A stretch of DNA of 64,000 nucleotides from Pyropia yezoensis (Eukaryota > Rhodophyta > Bangiophyceae > Bangiales > Bangiaceae), in assembly GCA_009829735.1 (NCBI GenBank), contig CM020620.1:12769420-12833419 (forward strand), given 5' to 3'. The notes under the pieces were generated by a model. The model was given only the letters and a program-made list of their open reading frames with translations, ran no database searches and was not told the DNA's origin. The position numbers and the translations under genes were made by a program. The number at the start of each line of letters is the position of its first letter. Position 1 is the first letter of the stretch. Shown here one piece after another: positions 7,247 to 18,765 of this stretch.

Positions 7247-9491
7247 GGTGGTGGTGATGGCTGTAACGATGGTACTGGCCGGAAGGAGAGAGGTGGTGGG
7301 GCTTGAATCCTGTAGTAGGGGGGAAGTCGTAGCGGCAGCGAGGAACGGCGGCCGGCGGCAGCGACAGGCGACAGCACCCCAGCCGAGACGGGCAAGGGAG
7401 GCAGTAGCAGCGTCGTTGAGGAAAAGCGTGGACGCAACCGCTTTGAGGAGGCGGCTGCGGCGGCGAGTGGGGGTAAAGGGGGAGACGGGGGCGGCAAGGG
7501 CGGATGGCGCACAGGGGAAGGATAACTTGGGACTTGGGGGGGAAAGTCGCAGGCAAGGGAGAAGAACCCAAACAAGGAAGCAGCGGGGGGCGGCGCAGTC
7601 CGCTACCGCGACGGTGTGTGACGGCGGAGGGGACCGACAAGGGCGCCCACAGCGACGACGGTGCCCCCTCCCCTTCCCCCACGGCGACACCAGCGTCTGG
7701 CGAGCGGCGACAACGGGGCGGGGCGGTGACGGGGCGGCGTCGCGAACCGGTAGCGCCGACCGAGCGGGGGGGCACGACACGAACGCCGATGACGGGGGCG
7801 GGTGGAAGATGGGAGACGGCGGCGCCCGCTTCATGCACCCCACCCCCCTGCTCCCCCCCTCACCCACTCTTGTACCTGAAGGTGGCGGGGGTGGTTGCCG
7901 GTCGCCCCTGCTTCCCCGGGTACCCCCCAGTCCCGTCCAGCACCCAACCCCCATCAGGCACAACCAAACCCTCCCTGCCTACGTGTCCCGCCACCCGCCC
8001 CTCCCCACGCCGCAACCCCCGACGACCTCCTACCGCTAGGATGGGATCCCCCCGGGTGTCACGACCGAGCTCGGCCATGCGCTGGCAGGCCGAGAGCGGC
8101 GCAGGGGGGCGTGGGGGGCGGGGAGCGTGGGGGGGGGGCCTGCAAGCCAGTCAGCCAGCAGGAGAGGACGGCGGAATGGGCAAGCAGCGTTCCCCGCCGC
8201 CAGAGTAGTGATAGTGCGACCGCGGTCGAGGCAGGGGTGCGGCAGGGGCGCCATCACCGCTGCTGCTACGGCGGCAGCTGCGGCGGCGGCAGCGGTGGCT
8301 GCGGCCGTAGCGGCGGCGGCCGTAGCAGCGTCGGCGGTGAAAAAAAAGTGCACACGGCGGACGCGGGCGCGCGTAAAAGCAACACCAGTGGCCCGCCGCG
8401 GCGGCGCAGCGGCTCAGCGGCGCACGCGCCGGCTGCTGGGCGTCTGGCCGCCGAAGGGGCGCCGGCCGCTGTGCATGCGGAAGGGGAGCGACTTATCCAC
8501 AAGAGGCGGCAGCGCCGACGGTGTGAGGAGCGCAGGGACGGCAGTGGGGCCGACACGGCCCGCCCGCCCACCTGCCCGCCCGCCGGCCGGCCCGCCCCAG
8601 AGTTGTGCCACCCACCAGCACCACCAGCCGCACTGGGCCCGCGGCTACACCCCCGCTTCCCCTGGCATTGCAAAGGCAACAGCCGGGGCTGCAGCAGAGA
8701 ACGGCAACGGCAGCGGCAGCGGCAGCGGCAAGCAGACAGGCGAGGGCGGCGTGTGCGGGCAGAGATCCACTCCCCCCACCCAACCCCTGCCCCCCCATGG
8801 CCGCGCTGCCGACGGCAGGCGGGGGAGGGGAGGTGTGGGCTGCAGAGCGGGAATGCAGGCGCCCGCAGCGCTGCCGGTGGCCGTGCTGGTGGGCGGGGCG
8901 GCTCTAAAGCACGGCCGCCGTGGGGTCGCGACGAAAAACGCTTCGCCGCGCCAACCTATTTGGCCGTCGGGCCTGTTTTGCTACCGAGTGAGGGGAAGCG
9001 CGAGTGCAGATGTATTTTGGATGCTGCCTCAAGCAGGTGTCAGGGGGGCCACCTTGTCACAGTGCACAATTTTGATCTTTGAGTAAAACAAGTGTCAATA
9101 ATTATGGAAAGATGTCAACCTGGCGAGGGTCGCCCCCTGGCCACGAGTTGATCCGCCGCGTGCCGGCCGCCACGAGGCGCCGGCGGCTCCACCCACGGCC
9201 CAGATTGACGCTCCACGCCAGCCACTGGCGCTCGCCGGCCGCCGCGGCATCGCCGTGGGGGGCCTCTGAGGGGATCTTTTTCAGCCCGATCCCAGCAATG
9301 GCGACGCCGGTGGCTCCCCAGTCCAGACGCGTCGCGCTTGATCCCCGCGTCCGTCCCTGCATCAGAGTCGGCAACGCCGCCATCTTCTCCTGGCAGCCGG
9401 CGTCTTGTACTGTTTTCTCTTTTTCTCCTCTCGCCAGCTTGTTCCATCCCCTTCCCACCTTCCCCCTCGGGTCTGCCCTTGCCGGTATCAG
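7247..9491. other. GC-rich intergenic region, no supported gene
   Basis: About 2.2 kb of extremely GC-rich DNA with many long overlapping frames encoding Arg/Ala/Gly/Pro low complexity. At 8,260-8,340 lies an imperfect GCN/CGG triplet tract. No motif or coherent domain was seen. The last 400 bases are less GC-biased and should hold the promoter of the purine gene. Confidence 0.5.
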
Positions 9492-11156
9492 ATGGCGGCC
9501 TTTGTGGCGACCGGCTGTGCCGCCGCCCGGGCGCTGGTGGCCCCGCCGCCGTGCGCCGCGCTCGACGCCCGCCCCACTGCCAGCGCGTTTGCCGGCACCC
9601 CCCTGCGGTCGGCACGGGCGGTGGTGGTGTGTGCGGCCGCTCCCGCCCCCGCCGCCCACTCGGGGTATGGAGTGGCCATGGCGGCCGACGCGGCTACCGG
9701 CGCTGCCAAGGAGCCCGTCGTGCCCGTCCTGATGGGCTCCAAGGCGGACCTCCCCCGGTGCCAAAAGATTGCGGACGAGCTGGCGGCGTTTGGCATCCGT
9801 GCCGAGCTCCACATCTCGTCGGCGCACAAGACCCCCGAGCGCCTCATCGCCATGGTCCGCGCGTACGAGGCGGACGGGCGGCCCAAGGTGTACATTGCGG
9901 TGGCGGGGCGGTCCAACGCCCTGTCGGGCATGCTCGACTGTGCGGTCACGTCGCCGGTCATCTCGTGCCCGCCCTACTCGGACGCGTTTGGGGGGACTGA
10001 CCTGTACAGCTCCATCCGGATGCCGTCGGGGGTGGCTCCGGCGCTGGTGCTCGACCCGTCGGGGGCGGCGCTGCTGGCGGCCAAAATACTGGGCGTCACC
10101 AACCGGGGGATGGCGGCCAAGGTGGGGGCCCTGCAAAAGGCCAACCGCGATCGCCTCTACTTTGATGACGCTGACACCCAGTCCCGCACCTACCTCCCCA
10201 CCATTGCTGAGCGTCGGACGGGGGAGAATGGGTCGTGCATGATTGAGTCGAACCTGGACATTGGCTCCAACTCGCGCAGCGGCAAGGTCCGTGACGCGTA
10301 CGAGCTTGATGACGAGACGCTGCTGCTGGTCACCACCGACCGCCAGTCTGCGTTTGACCGTGTCCTTGCGGCGGTGCCGTACAAGGGGCAGGTGCTCAAC
10401 CTGACGTCGGCCTACTGGTTCAGCGTCACCGAGGACATCATCCCCAACCACATGCTGTCGGTGCCGCACCCCAACGCGCTGCTCGCGCGCAAGTGCGACC
10501 CCTTCCCCGTAGAGTTTGTGGTGCGTGGCTACATCACGGGCTCCACTGACACGTCGCTTTGGAAGAACTATGCGGCGGGCTCGCGTGACTATTGCGGGCT
10601 GTCCCTCCCAGAGGGGCTGGTCAAGAATCAAAAGCTGGACGCCAACGTGCTGACGCCCACCACGAAGGACGATGCTGGGGACCGGCCCATCTCGCCTGCC
10701 GAGATTGTGTCGCTCGGCCTCATGTCCCAGGCCGACGCGGACACATGCGCGGAGGCGGCGCTGGCGCTGTTTGCTAGGGGCCAAGCGCTGGCCGCCGAGC
10801 GGGGCCTCATCCTCGTGGACACCAAGTACGAGTTCGGCCGGGACTCGGATGGCACCATCCGCCTCATTGACGAGATCCACACCCCCGACTCGTCGCGCTA
10901 CTGGGTGGCCGCCACCTACGCCGCGCGCATGGCAGCCGGCAAGGAGCCGGAGAACGTGGACAAGGAGTTCCTCCGGCTGTGGTTTGCCGACGCGTGCGAC
11001 CCGTACAAGGACGAGGTGCTGCCTGAGGCTCCTGCGGACCTAGTCGACGAGCTCTCCCGCCGGTACGTGATGCTCTATGAGATCATTACGGGCAAGCCGT
11101 TTGAGTTTGGGCCGTCCGCCGATTCGAAGACGGTGCGGGCATCGCTGCCGCAGTAG
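9492..11156 (+). CDS. Bifunctional AIR carboxylase (class II PurE) - SAICAR synthase (PurC)
   Basis: This 554-aa enzyme covers two consecutive steps of de novo purine synthesis, AIR to CAIR to SAICAR. Residues about 75-235 form the PurE domain: GSKADL near the start, SAHKTPE with H112, VAGRSNALSGML, and CPPYSD. SAHK and VAGRSN match the class II (animal-type, CO2-using) enzyme rather than bacterial SAHRTP. Residues 254-545 are SAICAR synthase: SRSGKVRD, TTDRQSAFD, VVRGYITGS, VDTKYEFG, DEIHTPDSSRYW. The N-terminal 57 residues (MAAFVATGCAAARALV..., rich in A/R/S/V) look like a plastid transit peptide with an early Phe. Animal PAICS has the reverse order (SAICAR synthase first). The start at 9492 gives this leader; an ATG beyond it at about 9,678 would give a cytosolic form. 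Confidence 0.93.
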   Translation: MAAFVATGCAAARALVAPPPCAALDARPTASAFAGTPLRSARAVVVCAAAPAPAAHSGYGVAMAADAATGAAKEPVVPVLMGSKADLPRCQKIADELAAFGIRAELHISSAHKTPERLIAMVRAYEADGRPKVYIAVAGRSNALSGMLDCAVTSPVISCPPYSDAFGGTDLYSSIRMPSGVAPALVLDPSGAALLAAKILGVTNRGMAAKVGALQKANRDRLYFDDADTQSRTYLPTIAERRTGENGSCMIESNLDIGSNSRSGKVRDAYELDDETLLLVTTDRQSAFDRVLAAVPYKGQVLNLTSAYWFSVTEDIIPNHMLSVPHPNALLARKCDPFPVEFVVRGYITGSTDTSLWKNYAAGSRDYCGLSLPEGLVKNQKLDANVLTPTTKDDAGDRPISPAEIVSLGLMSQADADTCAEAALALFARGQALAAERGLILVDTKYEFGRDSDGTIRLIDEIHTPDSSRYWVAATYAARMAAGKEPENVDKEFLRLWFADACDPYKDEVLPEAPADLVDELSRRYVMLYEIITGKPFEFGPSADSKTVRASLPQ

Positions 11157-11687
11157 GTGGGGTCCTATGCCCCAGGCGAGCGAGAGTGGACAGGCGAGAC
11201 GTGCTTTGTTGTTTTTAGATCTACCTGCTTGCAACAACGCGTACCCCGTCTACTGGTGGTGCGAGTGGGGCGGGGCCACCAGCGAAGCGCGCCGCGCCGC
11301 AGCGCAGTCCGGTTGGCACTGACGCTGTGAGCGCCACGCCAGCCTGCCAGCGGGAAAGGCGGAGACACCTGACATCGCTCCCACCTCTCTGGAGCGAGTC
11401 CACTCGTTCCTCTCGCTCTTGGCCGTGCCACCACCTGGACAGCCACCGCCACCGCCCCGACAGCCAGCGACAGCAACCGCCTCCACCGCCTCAGCGGCGA
11501 GCAGCGCACGCAGGTCCACCGTGGTGCACGGGGACGGACTGGCTGCCAGCCGTGAGCCCGGCAATCCAGTTGGCCTGGCCGCCCCCGCTCAATCCCCCCC
11601 ACCCTACGCCGCCAACGGGGACCACCATTCGTGCCCCGCCCGACCACGTGCGGACCGCCGCCGCCGCAGCTGCATAATCTAAACCAG
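11157..11687. other. Convergent 3' intergenic region
   Basis: This stretch separates the ends of the PurE-PurC gene and the minus-strand TRIP4-like gene. It holds only short frames and presumably both 3' UTRs. Confidence 0.6.
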
Positions 11688-13082
11688 TCACGACCCGCCA
11701 GCCGCCGTGATTGCCACTGCCGCAGCGGGCGCGCCCAGTAGCGCCTCGAGCGCCGCGGGCGTGATGAGAAACCGCGGTGGCGGCGCGCCGAGCCCCGCGT
11801 TGGCCAGCACCCCCGTCGACGCGCCGCCCCCCCGACCCGGTAGGGTTATCTCCCCCACTGGAGCACCACCCTGGCCGACGCTGCTACTCGGCTCGCCCCC
11901 CGCCCCCCCCCTTCCCCCTCGCCTGACGCGGCCACCGCCGCGAGGTGGTCGCCCCCCCCCCAGAGGTGACGGGGCGGAGGCGACCGCCGCAGCGGGCGTG
12001 GCGGTAACGGTGGGCGGCGCGACGGCGGCGGCCGAGCCCCAAAAGTCCTCCTCTTCGCTCACCGCCGGCGGAGCGGCACCGGCGAGGCTAGCGCCCGCCA
12101 GCGGTGGCAGCCCCACCACGCCAACCGTGCCGTTTGCTGCGGCGGCCGCCGCCCCGCTGTTGGGTAGCCCACTCGCGCCGCCAATGACAGAAATATCGGC
12201 AACGGTGTCAGCGGCACCTCCGCCACCGCCTGCCCCGCCGCTGCCTCCCTCCTCCCCAGTGGCCACCGCAACGGCCACGCGCGCCACTGCCGCGGCGGCG
12301 GGCGTCGGCGTGGCCCCCCCGGCAAGCGGGTGGGGCTTGGCCGTTGCCGCCGCTGCGGAAGCCTCCTCCCCCCCCGGCTCGGCCGCCGCCGACACCCCCC
12401 CGTCGCTGAGCAGCGGGGAGGCACAAAAGAGGCACAGCCCATCCCGGTTGGGCACCGTGTGCACCCACCCGCAGCGGATGCAGTTGAGGGGCCGTCCGTC
12501 GGCCTGCCACTGCCGGATCGCCGCGCGGAGGGCGGTCGTCGCCGCCGCCGCGCGCTGCGCCGCGAGGATGGCAGGGCTGGGGGAGGCGGCGGGGGCAGCA
12601 GCCGCGCCGCCGCCGCCACCACCACGGCCACCACCATCGCCACCGTCACGCACCCGGGATGGCTGGGGCCCGGCTGAGTCGGCGGCGACCGCCGCCGCCG
12701 GTGACGCTGCGGCGGGCGCACCGGCAACCCCCCCCCCTCCCGCCCCCGTCACCGCCCCTACCCCCGGCCCCCCCCGTCCTACCAGCCGCTGCCGGTGGGA
12801 CAGGTACTGCTCAATAAACGACAGCGACGCGGGGGTGTCGCCAAGCAGGGACGCCAGGTATTCCGATGCGGTCGGCCCGTCCACCACCGAAACGTACGCA
12901 TAGGCGCCACCCAGCTCGGCCCAGCCGAGCGCCGCCAGGCCAGCGGTGAACCACGCTTCCATCGCCGCCGGCGCTATCGGGCCCGCCGCGTCGGGGGGGG
13001 GAGCACCGCCCGCGGCGGCGGCGTCTGCTACCGCCGCGCGGCCGTCGGCGGCTGCGTCAGCACGGTTCGCGGCGCGGTTCCG

Positions 13083-13113
<31 letters not shown>

Positions 13114-13145
13114 CCGCTGCCACCTCGTCCGCGACCTCCGCCACT

Positions 13146-13184
<39 letters not shown>

Positions 13185-13349
13185 TCGACGGCCGCCCCCA
13201 CGGCTAGAGCTACCACCACCGCCACGGCCGCCTCGGGAGCTGCCTCCAACGCCACCCCTTCCGCTGCCCGCGCTACCACCACCACCACCGCCGCTGCTGC
13301 CGCCGCCGCCACCCCAGGCGCCCCGGCCACCGCGGTTGCCCCCGACCAT
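11688..13349 (-). CDS. TRIP4/ASC-1-like zinc-finger protein
   Basis: A 553-aa protein. Residues 1-90 are Gly/Arg-rich (RGG-type). Residues 130-191 (MEAWFTAGLAAL... EYLASLLGD... FIEQYLSHR) resemble the N-terminal helical region of plant ASC-1/TRIP4 proteins (EYL.NIIG... IEEYL.RR). Residues 290-309 hold C290-x2-C293-x12-C306-x2-C309 (NCIRCGW... GLCLFC), matching the C2HC5 zinc finger of TRIP4. The remainder is Ala/Gly/Pro low complexity. TRIP4 is part of the ASC-1 complex, which acts in transcription co-activation and in splitting collided ribosomes; the finger contacts partners. No C-terminal ASCH domain was seen, unlike animal TRIP4. Assignment rests on two short regions, so another CUE/zinc-finger protein is possible. 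The start ATG at 13349 is the only good one. Confidence 0.62.
13085..13300. repeat. CCG/GCC triplet tracts
   Basis: Long GCC-type microsatellites encode the poly-Gly runs of the TRIP4-like protein on the minus strand. They explain the many open frames on the opposite strand. Confidence 0.8.
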
Positions 13350-14791
13350 GCTGCGTAGTGGGCAACAAAAAGCTGAAACAGTACCACGAACTACAGGCGG
13401 TTACCCGAAGCAGCGTCAACAAGCGGAACAGTGACAGGGGCAGGAGTCTGGACGGGCGGCAGATGATGCGCAGCTGCAGACAGCGACGGTACATACAAGA
13501 AGGCTGGGGGGCAGAGGTGACGGAGGGGGGCAGACGTGTCGGAGGGGGGCAGTCGTGTTGGTGGCAGCCAGCACGACCTCGTCCGTACAGTACTTGCGCT
13601 GGAGAGTACTACTGTACCATGAAGCTCTGACCGTGGTCGGTGGATCTTCGTAGCTGTGGACTTTAAATCAGGGTTGATATATTTTGCGAAAGCATCCATC
13701 GTTCGTAAAAACATGCGATAGTTATTGAAAGCGTTTCTGATAGTTATCGCCCAGGAGCCACGTGTTAGGATGACAGCAATGAAATAACCACGTCGTGCCC
13801 AACACGAGCCGCCTGACGAGCTGCGGACACGGCTTTCGGAAAGGGCGTAGAGCCTAAATTGGGCCACGTAGTACGCAGGCGGCGGAGAACGTGCCGCGTA
13901 GGGCGGCCGCACCCGCCGTGTACAGTACGCCGCGGAGGATGTGAAGTCCTAGTCGGCGTACGTAGCTCCTATCGTCCTCGTGGTGTGGGTCTGGATCTTG
14001 GCTGGGCACCCTGCCGTACTGTATCGCGGCTACGTACACAGTTCCGAAGACGACGACAGGGTGCGGCACTGCCGCGTGATCAGGCGGTCCGGTCTGGTCT
14101 GATGGGCATCCGAGCCGACACGTGGAGGAACACGTGGACGTCTGATAATCATTATCGTTCCGGTTCTCCTGAACGTTATTCTTTTCTGATAATTTACTCG
14201 ATAATTTTGACTCAATAATTATCGCCTCTCAACCCTGCTTCAAATAGCAAAATCAGATACTCACACCTTGATTGCAATGACTTTCAAGTGCTTGGCACTG
14301 AAAATGGACAGGTGCAGTCAACCATGAAGAGTTACGAAAAGCAACTCCCGTGCCTGAACGTCACGGTCTCGTTGTCACGCTGGTCGAGGCCCCCCCCGGC
14401 CCCTGTTGAAGTGGGTGTTGGAAGCCCCGGTCCTGCACGACAACGGGAGCCGCGGTCGATGTGTTCAATATCGCTGTGGGACGGGTTGTTTGGTGCACGG
14501 GTTTGAGCCGAGTGGGTCCTTTGACGGTCGCCGCTCTGTGGTAGTCGATTGGCGCAAGGTGGTAGCGGCCACCGCTGGGTGCCCCGGGGCTATTCCTGTC
14601 GTGCCACCTTTTGACCAAGCGCTCTGGTGCACCTGTCTCAGCGACACTCCCGTTTGCCACGTCCCGGCGGCCCGCCCCTCCCACGCTGATACCTCGGTGG
14701 AGGTGCGAGGCCGGGGGCTAGGGGGGCCTTGCAGCGTCTGGAGGAAAGCCACTACGCCATTCCTCCTGGCTGATCGTGCCGTCGCTGCTCT
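13350..14791. other. Intergenic, AT-richer patch between two divergent genes
   Basis: This 1.4-kb stretch lies between the divergent starts of the TRIP4-like gene and cullin-4. The part at about 13,640-14,350 is clearly AT-richer than either gene. No gene, RNA or TIR structure was recognised. Both promoters should lie here. Confidence 0.55.
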
Positions 14792-17593
14792 ATGTCTTCA
14801 TTTTTCAAGCGGAAGGCGAGCCGCAACACGTGTGTGTCGGGCTCGGAGACGTCCGCCATTTTGGGCCTAACCGGCGGCGGCGCAGGCGGCGCGGGCGGCG
14901 CGGGCGGGCGGGGTGGTGGTGGTGGTGGTGGTGGCAGTGGCAGCGGCAGCGGCGTGCCGGTCGCGTCGGCACCCAAACGGTCGCGCCTGACTGCTGGCCA
15001 CGCAGCCCGGACGGTACCGGCCGACGGTGGCGACGGAGTCGGTGGCGGTAGCGGCAGCGGCATCTGCAGCGGGGACGCGGGCACATCGCCGGGCGGACGG
15101 TCACCGCCGTCTGGTGGTGCGGGGCCTGTCTGTGGGGGGCAGTCCCCCATGAATCCGCGGTCTCTGTCGGGGGCGCTCGGATCCCACAATGGGGTGGGCG
15201 GCGGTAGCGGCGGCGGCCGCAATGGCGTGTCACGTGCGGGGGGCGGCGGCGCATCGGTGCCGCGTCGCAAGCTGAAGATTCGGCCGTTTGCGCGCAAGCC
15301 CGAGGTCCCGACCACCTTCTTTCCCGTGACGTGGGAGACCCGCCTGCGGCCGGCGGTGCGGGCGGTGCAGACGGCCACGGCGCTCGAGGGCTTTTCGCTG
15401 GAGGAGCTCTATGGGGCGGTGGAGGACAGCGTCCGCCACGGCCATGCGGCCGCCCTCTATGACCACATTTCGATTGAAGTGGAAAGCCACATTGGCACCG
15501 TCGTCTCGGCGCTTGAGGCGGCGGCCGCCGCGACCGCCGACAGTGCCAGCTTCCTCACCGACGCCAACCGTGCGTGGGAGTCACACTGTGCTCAGATGTC
15601 GACCATCCGCGCCATCTTTCTCGTCCTCGATCGGGGGTACGTCCTGGCCCAGCCCGGGACCGCCACGGTGCTGCCGCTGTGGCAGCTGTCGCTGCGCCAC
15701 TTTCGGTCGGCCCTGGACGCGCGGCCGTCCGTGGCGACTCGGATCGCGTCTGGCCTCCTCGACGTGATTCGTCGGGAACGGGACGGCGACTCGATTGACG
15801 TGACCCTGGTGACCTCCCTGGCTTCCATGCTCTCTGCCGTCGGCGTGTATGCCAATGTGTTTGAGGGCCCCTTCCTGGCATCCACCGCACACTACTTTGC
15901 GTCCGAGTCTGCGCGTCTCATTGACTCGATGGACCTGTCGGCTTATTTGGCCCACGTGGAGGCACGTCTGAACGCGGAAGCTGCCCGTGTGACGTCCTGC
16001 CTCGATGCGACGACGCGTAGGCCACTGATTGTTATTGTCGAGCGCCACCTGCTGGCCGTTCACGTGCAGGCACTACTTGACAAAGGGTTTGCGACGCTGG
16101 CGAACGAGGGCCGCGTGGCTGACCTTGCGCGGTTGTGGTTACTGTACGGGCGGGTCGACGCGATTCGCCTGCCCATCAATGTGCCGTATTCGTCGAACCC
16201 CGACTCGGTGGACGTCGTTGCCGCCGCCACTCGCGGCGGTGCGGACGGAGCAATGGACAGGATTGTGCCCGGAGGCGCTCCCGGCACTGTGGCGGCCCTG
16301 GGCCCCGCACAGGAGTCCATCAAAGCTGCATTGGGCCTATACGTGCGTGCGGCGGGCGCGGAGATCGTCAATGCTGTGGGCAAAGACTCAAACATGGTGC
16401 CGTCGCTGGTGGCTCTCCGCACGCGTGTGGAAGGGTTGGTACAAAGCGCTTTTGGCGGCGGGGAAGTTGTCTCCCGCGCCGTCCGCGACGCGCTCGAAGC
16501 GGTGGTCAACAGCCGGCAGAACAAGACGGGTGAGTTGATTGCCAAGTACGTCGACTTTGTGCTGCGGACGGGTCACAAGGGACGCTCTGACGAGGAGGTG
16601 GATGCCACCCTCGAGGCGGTCATGTCGCTCTTTCGTCTTATCCATGGCAAGGACATCTTTGAAGCGTTTTACAAGAAGGACCTGGCCAAGCGGCTTGTCC
16701 ACGGCAAGTCCGCGTCGCTGGATTTGGAGAAGATGATGATTTCCAAGCTCAAGACCGAGTGCGGTGCGAACAACAAGCTGGAGGGCATGTTCCGTGACAT
16801 TGAGGTGTCGCGCGAGACAGTCCGGTCCTTCCGCACCCACGCGCGCAGCGTGGCGTCGCTTGGCGCGTCGGATGTGGACCTGTCGGTGTTTGTGTTGACG
16901 AATGCCTATTGGCCACATGTGCCGCAAGCGCCTTTGCGCCTGCCGCAGACGCTGTCAGACCTGCACGACACCTTTAAGCAGTTCTATGTTGGCAAGCACA
17001 GCCGCCGCAAGCTCACCTGGCAGTATTCCAACGCGTCTACGACTGTGCGCGCGCGATTCCCCACAGCTGACAAGCTCCTCTCACTGTCGCTCTACCAGAC
17101 CGTAGTGCTGCTGCTCTTCAATGACGCGGACGAGCTGAGCATGGAAGACATATCCTCGGCGACCGGCTTGGTCGACACGGACCTTCACCGCACGCTGCTC
17201 TCGTTGGCGTGTGGCAAAGTGCGGGTGCTGCACAAGCGGCCCAAAGGCTCCTCGGTGTCCAAGGGTGACATGTTTGTGTGGAACAAGGGCTTCACTCACC
17301 CGCAGGTTCGCATCAAGATCAACGCCATCCAGGTCAAGGAGTCTGCTGCAGAGGACCAACAGACGACGGAGCGGGTATTTATGGAGCGTCACTTTGAGAT
17401 CGACGCGGCCATTGTGCGGATCCTTAAGACGCGGCGGACGCTCACGCACGCCAACCTCATTGCAGAGCTGTTTGCGCAACTCCGCTTCCCTTTCAAGGTG
17501 GGGGACCTGAAGAAGCGGATTGAAAGCCTCATCGAGCGGGAGTACCTTGAGCGGGATGCCAATGCACCGCAAACATATCACTACCTGGCTTGA
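14792..17593 (+). CDS. CUL4: Cullin-4, scaffold of CRL4 ubiquitin ligases
   Basis: A 933-aa cullin. The first about 165 residues are Gly/Ser-rich and disordered, longer than usual. From about residue 170 the cullin repeats follow, with CUL4-like passages such as FSLEELYGAVED, LVLDRGYVL and HVQALLDKGF. Next comes the cullin homology domain (NKTGELIAKYVDFVLRTGHK, KDIFEAFYKKDLAKRL, KLEGMFRDIE, YWPHVP, YVGKHSRRKLTWQ). The C-terminal winged-helix/Nedd8 domain has IDAAIVRILKTRR with the expected neddylation lysine at about K879, and ends in YHYLA. CUL4 binds DDB1 at the N-terminus and RBX1 at the C-terminus to ubiquitinate substrates in DNA repair, replication licensing and chromatin control. The gene is uninterrupted. 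An 11-T run follows the stop at 17,609. Confidence 0.95.
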   Translation: MSSFFKRKASRNTCVSGSETSAILGLTGGGAGGAGGAGGRGGGGGGGGSGSGSGVPVASAPKRSRLTAGHAARTVPADGGDGVGGGSGSGICSGDAGTSPGGRSPPSGGAGPVCGGQSPMNPRSLSGALGSHNGVGGGSGGGRNGVSRAGGGGASVPRRKLKIRPFARKPEVPTTFFPVTWETRLRPAVRAVQTATALEGFSLEELYGAVEDSVRHGHAAALYDHISIEVESHIGTVVSALEAAAAATADSASFLTDANRAWESHCAQMSTIRAIFLVLDRGYVLAQPGTATVLPLWQLSLRHFRSALDARPSVATRIASGLLDVIRRERDGDSIDVTLVTSLASMLSAVGVYANVFEGPFLASTAHYFASESARLIDSMDLSAYLAHVEARLNAEAARVTSCLDATTRRPLIVIVERHLLAVHVQALLDKGFATLANEGRVADLARLWLLYGRVDAIRLPINVPYSSNPDSVDVVAAATRGGADGAMDRIVPGGAPGTVAALGPAQESIKAALGLYVRAAGAEIVNAVGKDSNMVPSLVALRTRVEGLVQSAFGGGEVVSRAVRDALEAVVNSRQNKTGELIAKYVDFVLRTGHKGRSDEEVDATLEAVMSLFRLIHGKDIFEAFYKKDLAKRLVHGKSASLDLEKMMISKLKTECGANNKLEGMFRDIEVSRETVRSFRTHARSVASLGASDVDLSVFVLTNAYWPHVPQAPLRLPQTLSDLHDTFKQFYVGKHSRRKLTWQYSNASTTVRARFPTADKLLSLSLYQTVVLLLFNDADELSMEDISSATGLVDTDLHRTLLSLACGKVRVLHKRPKGSSVSKGDMFVWNKGFTHPQVRIKINAIQVKESAAEDQQTTERVFMERHFEIDAAIVRILKTRRTLTHANLIAELFAQLRFPFKVGDLKKRIESLIEREYLERDANAPQTYHYLA

Positions 17594-18765
17594 GCGCGCG
17601 AGCGTGCCTTTTTTTTTTTGGTCTGCACGCAAATATGTCTTGCAATGCCATATGCTTTGCCTTTTTTCATCTGTCACTACCTTGCGGGCGCTCGCTCTGT
17701 CATTGGCCTCCTGAACGCCTGGTGCTCGATGGCACCCTGCGCGTGCGTGCGTTCTATGAGTCAGGGACAAGGGTTTGGCACCCGAGCACTTCGGGTCCAT
17801 GGATGCTTCCGTGTGTATACCCGCCGTCACAGCAGATTCCCCGCCCCCCCCATCCTCCTCTAGGGGGGCCGACTCGGCAGGGCTCTGATGGCGCCCTTCA
17901 AAGGTCACCCACCCGAGGGTGGACCCGAGACCGTGCAGACGCCTGCGGGTCTGCGCCATGTTGATGCCGGGTCTGGTTACATATGCGGATGCTGTCGGAT
18001 TGACGGAGCGATACAATCCGATGCGTCGGATCTGTGCTGAAATTTGATTCGCCCCTGAAAAGGGGGGTGGGCTGGCGGGGCGTTCCGGGGGGGGGGGCGG
18101 TGTATCCTGGATAATGTCGTTACGCTAATCTGTGCACATTGAGTGGAGGAGAGGCATGCCCAGGTTGTGCGCTCGACTGAAACACATTCTGCACAAGCAT
18201 GGTGGAGCCACTGCTCGGCACAATTTTGTAGTGTAATGGGCCCCTGTCACGTATTCCATGTTGACATCAAAAATGAAAGCTCCCTCGAATCCCTGGGAAT
18301 GTATTTCGTACGTACTTCCTCTGACGACCACAATGTTCCATATCGCATGCATCCTTCATGCGCTGTTGTGTAATATGAATTGAAAATCTAATCATTGGGG
18401 GAGACATGCCACGGCGACGACGACCGCTGCCCCAGCAGACGCACCGTCGCTCCAGCGGACGCACCGCCGTCAGCAGTGGTCGACGTGGCGCCCATCCTCG
18501 TCGCGGGCGGCAGTGTCCACCCTCTTTTGGTCCCCATTGATCTACATACGGAACAACGCCACGAGAGGCGTCAGGTGGCCACGTCCGAGCATGGCAAGCT
18601 CAGCAGCCCCGGCTACGTGCCCAGGCGCAGTGGCCCCTGGTACGTGTCCACGCGCATTCAGAGTACCCTTTTTTTCGTTTCTTTATTGTCATTTTTGATT
18701 GCGCGGGAGCGGGAGCGCGCTCGGCGCTGATATCGAGAACACTGGCTAACGAACTCACCCTGTGC
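17594..18765. other. Intergenic region
   Basis: Holds the 3' region of CUL4 (T-run at 17,609-17,619) and the promoter region of the next gene. G-rich runs lie at about 18,060-18,105. No gene or RNA was recognised. Confidence 0.55.

Noticed and set aside
9102-10880. 592-codon minus frame opposite PurE-PurC
   Set aside because: It is a shadow of the real gene, whose plus strand carries two complete enzyme domains.
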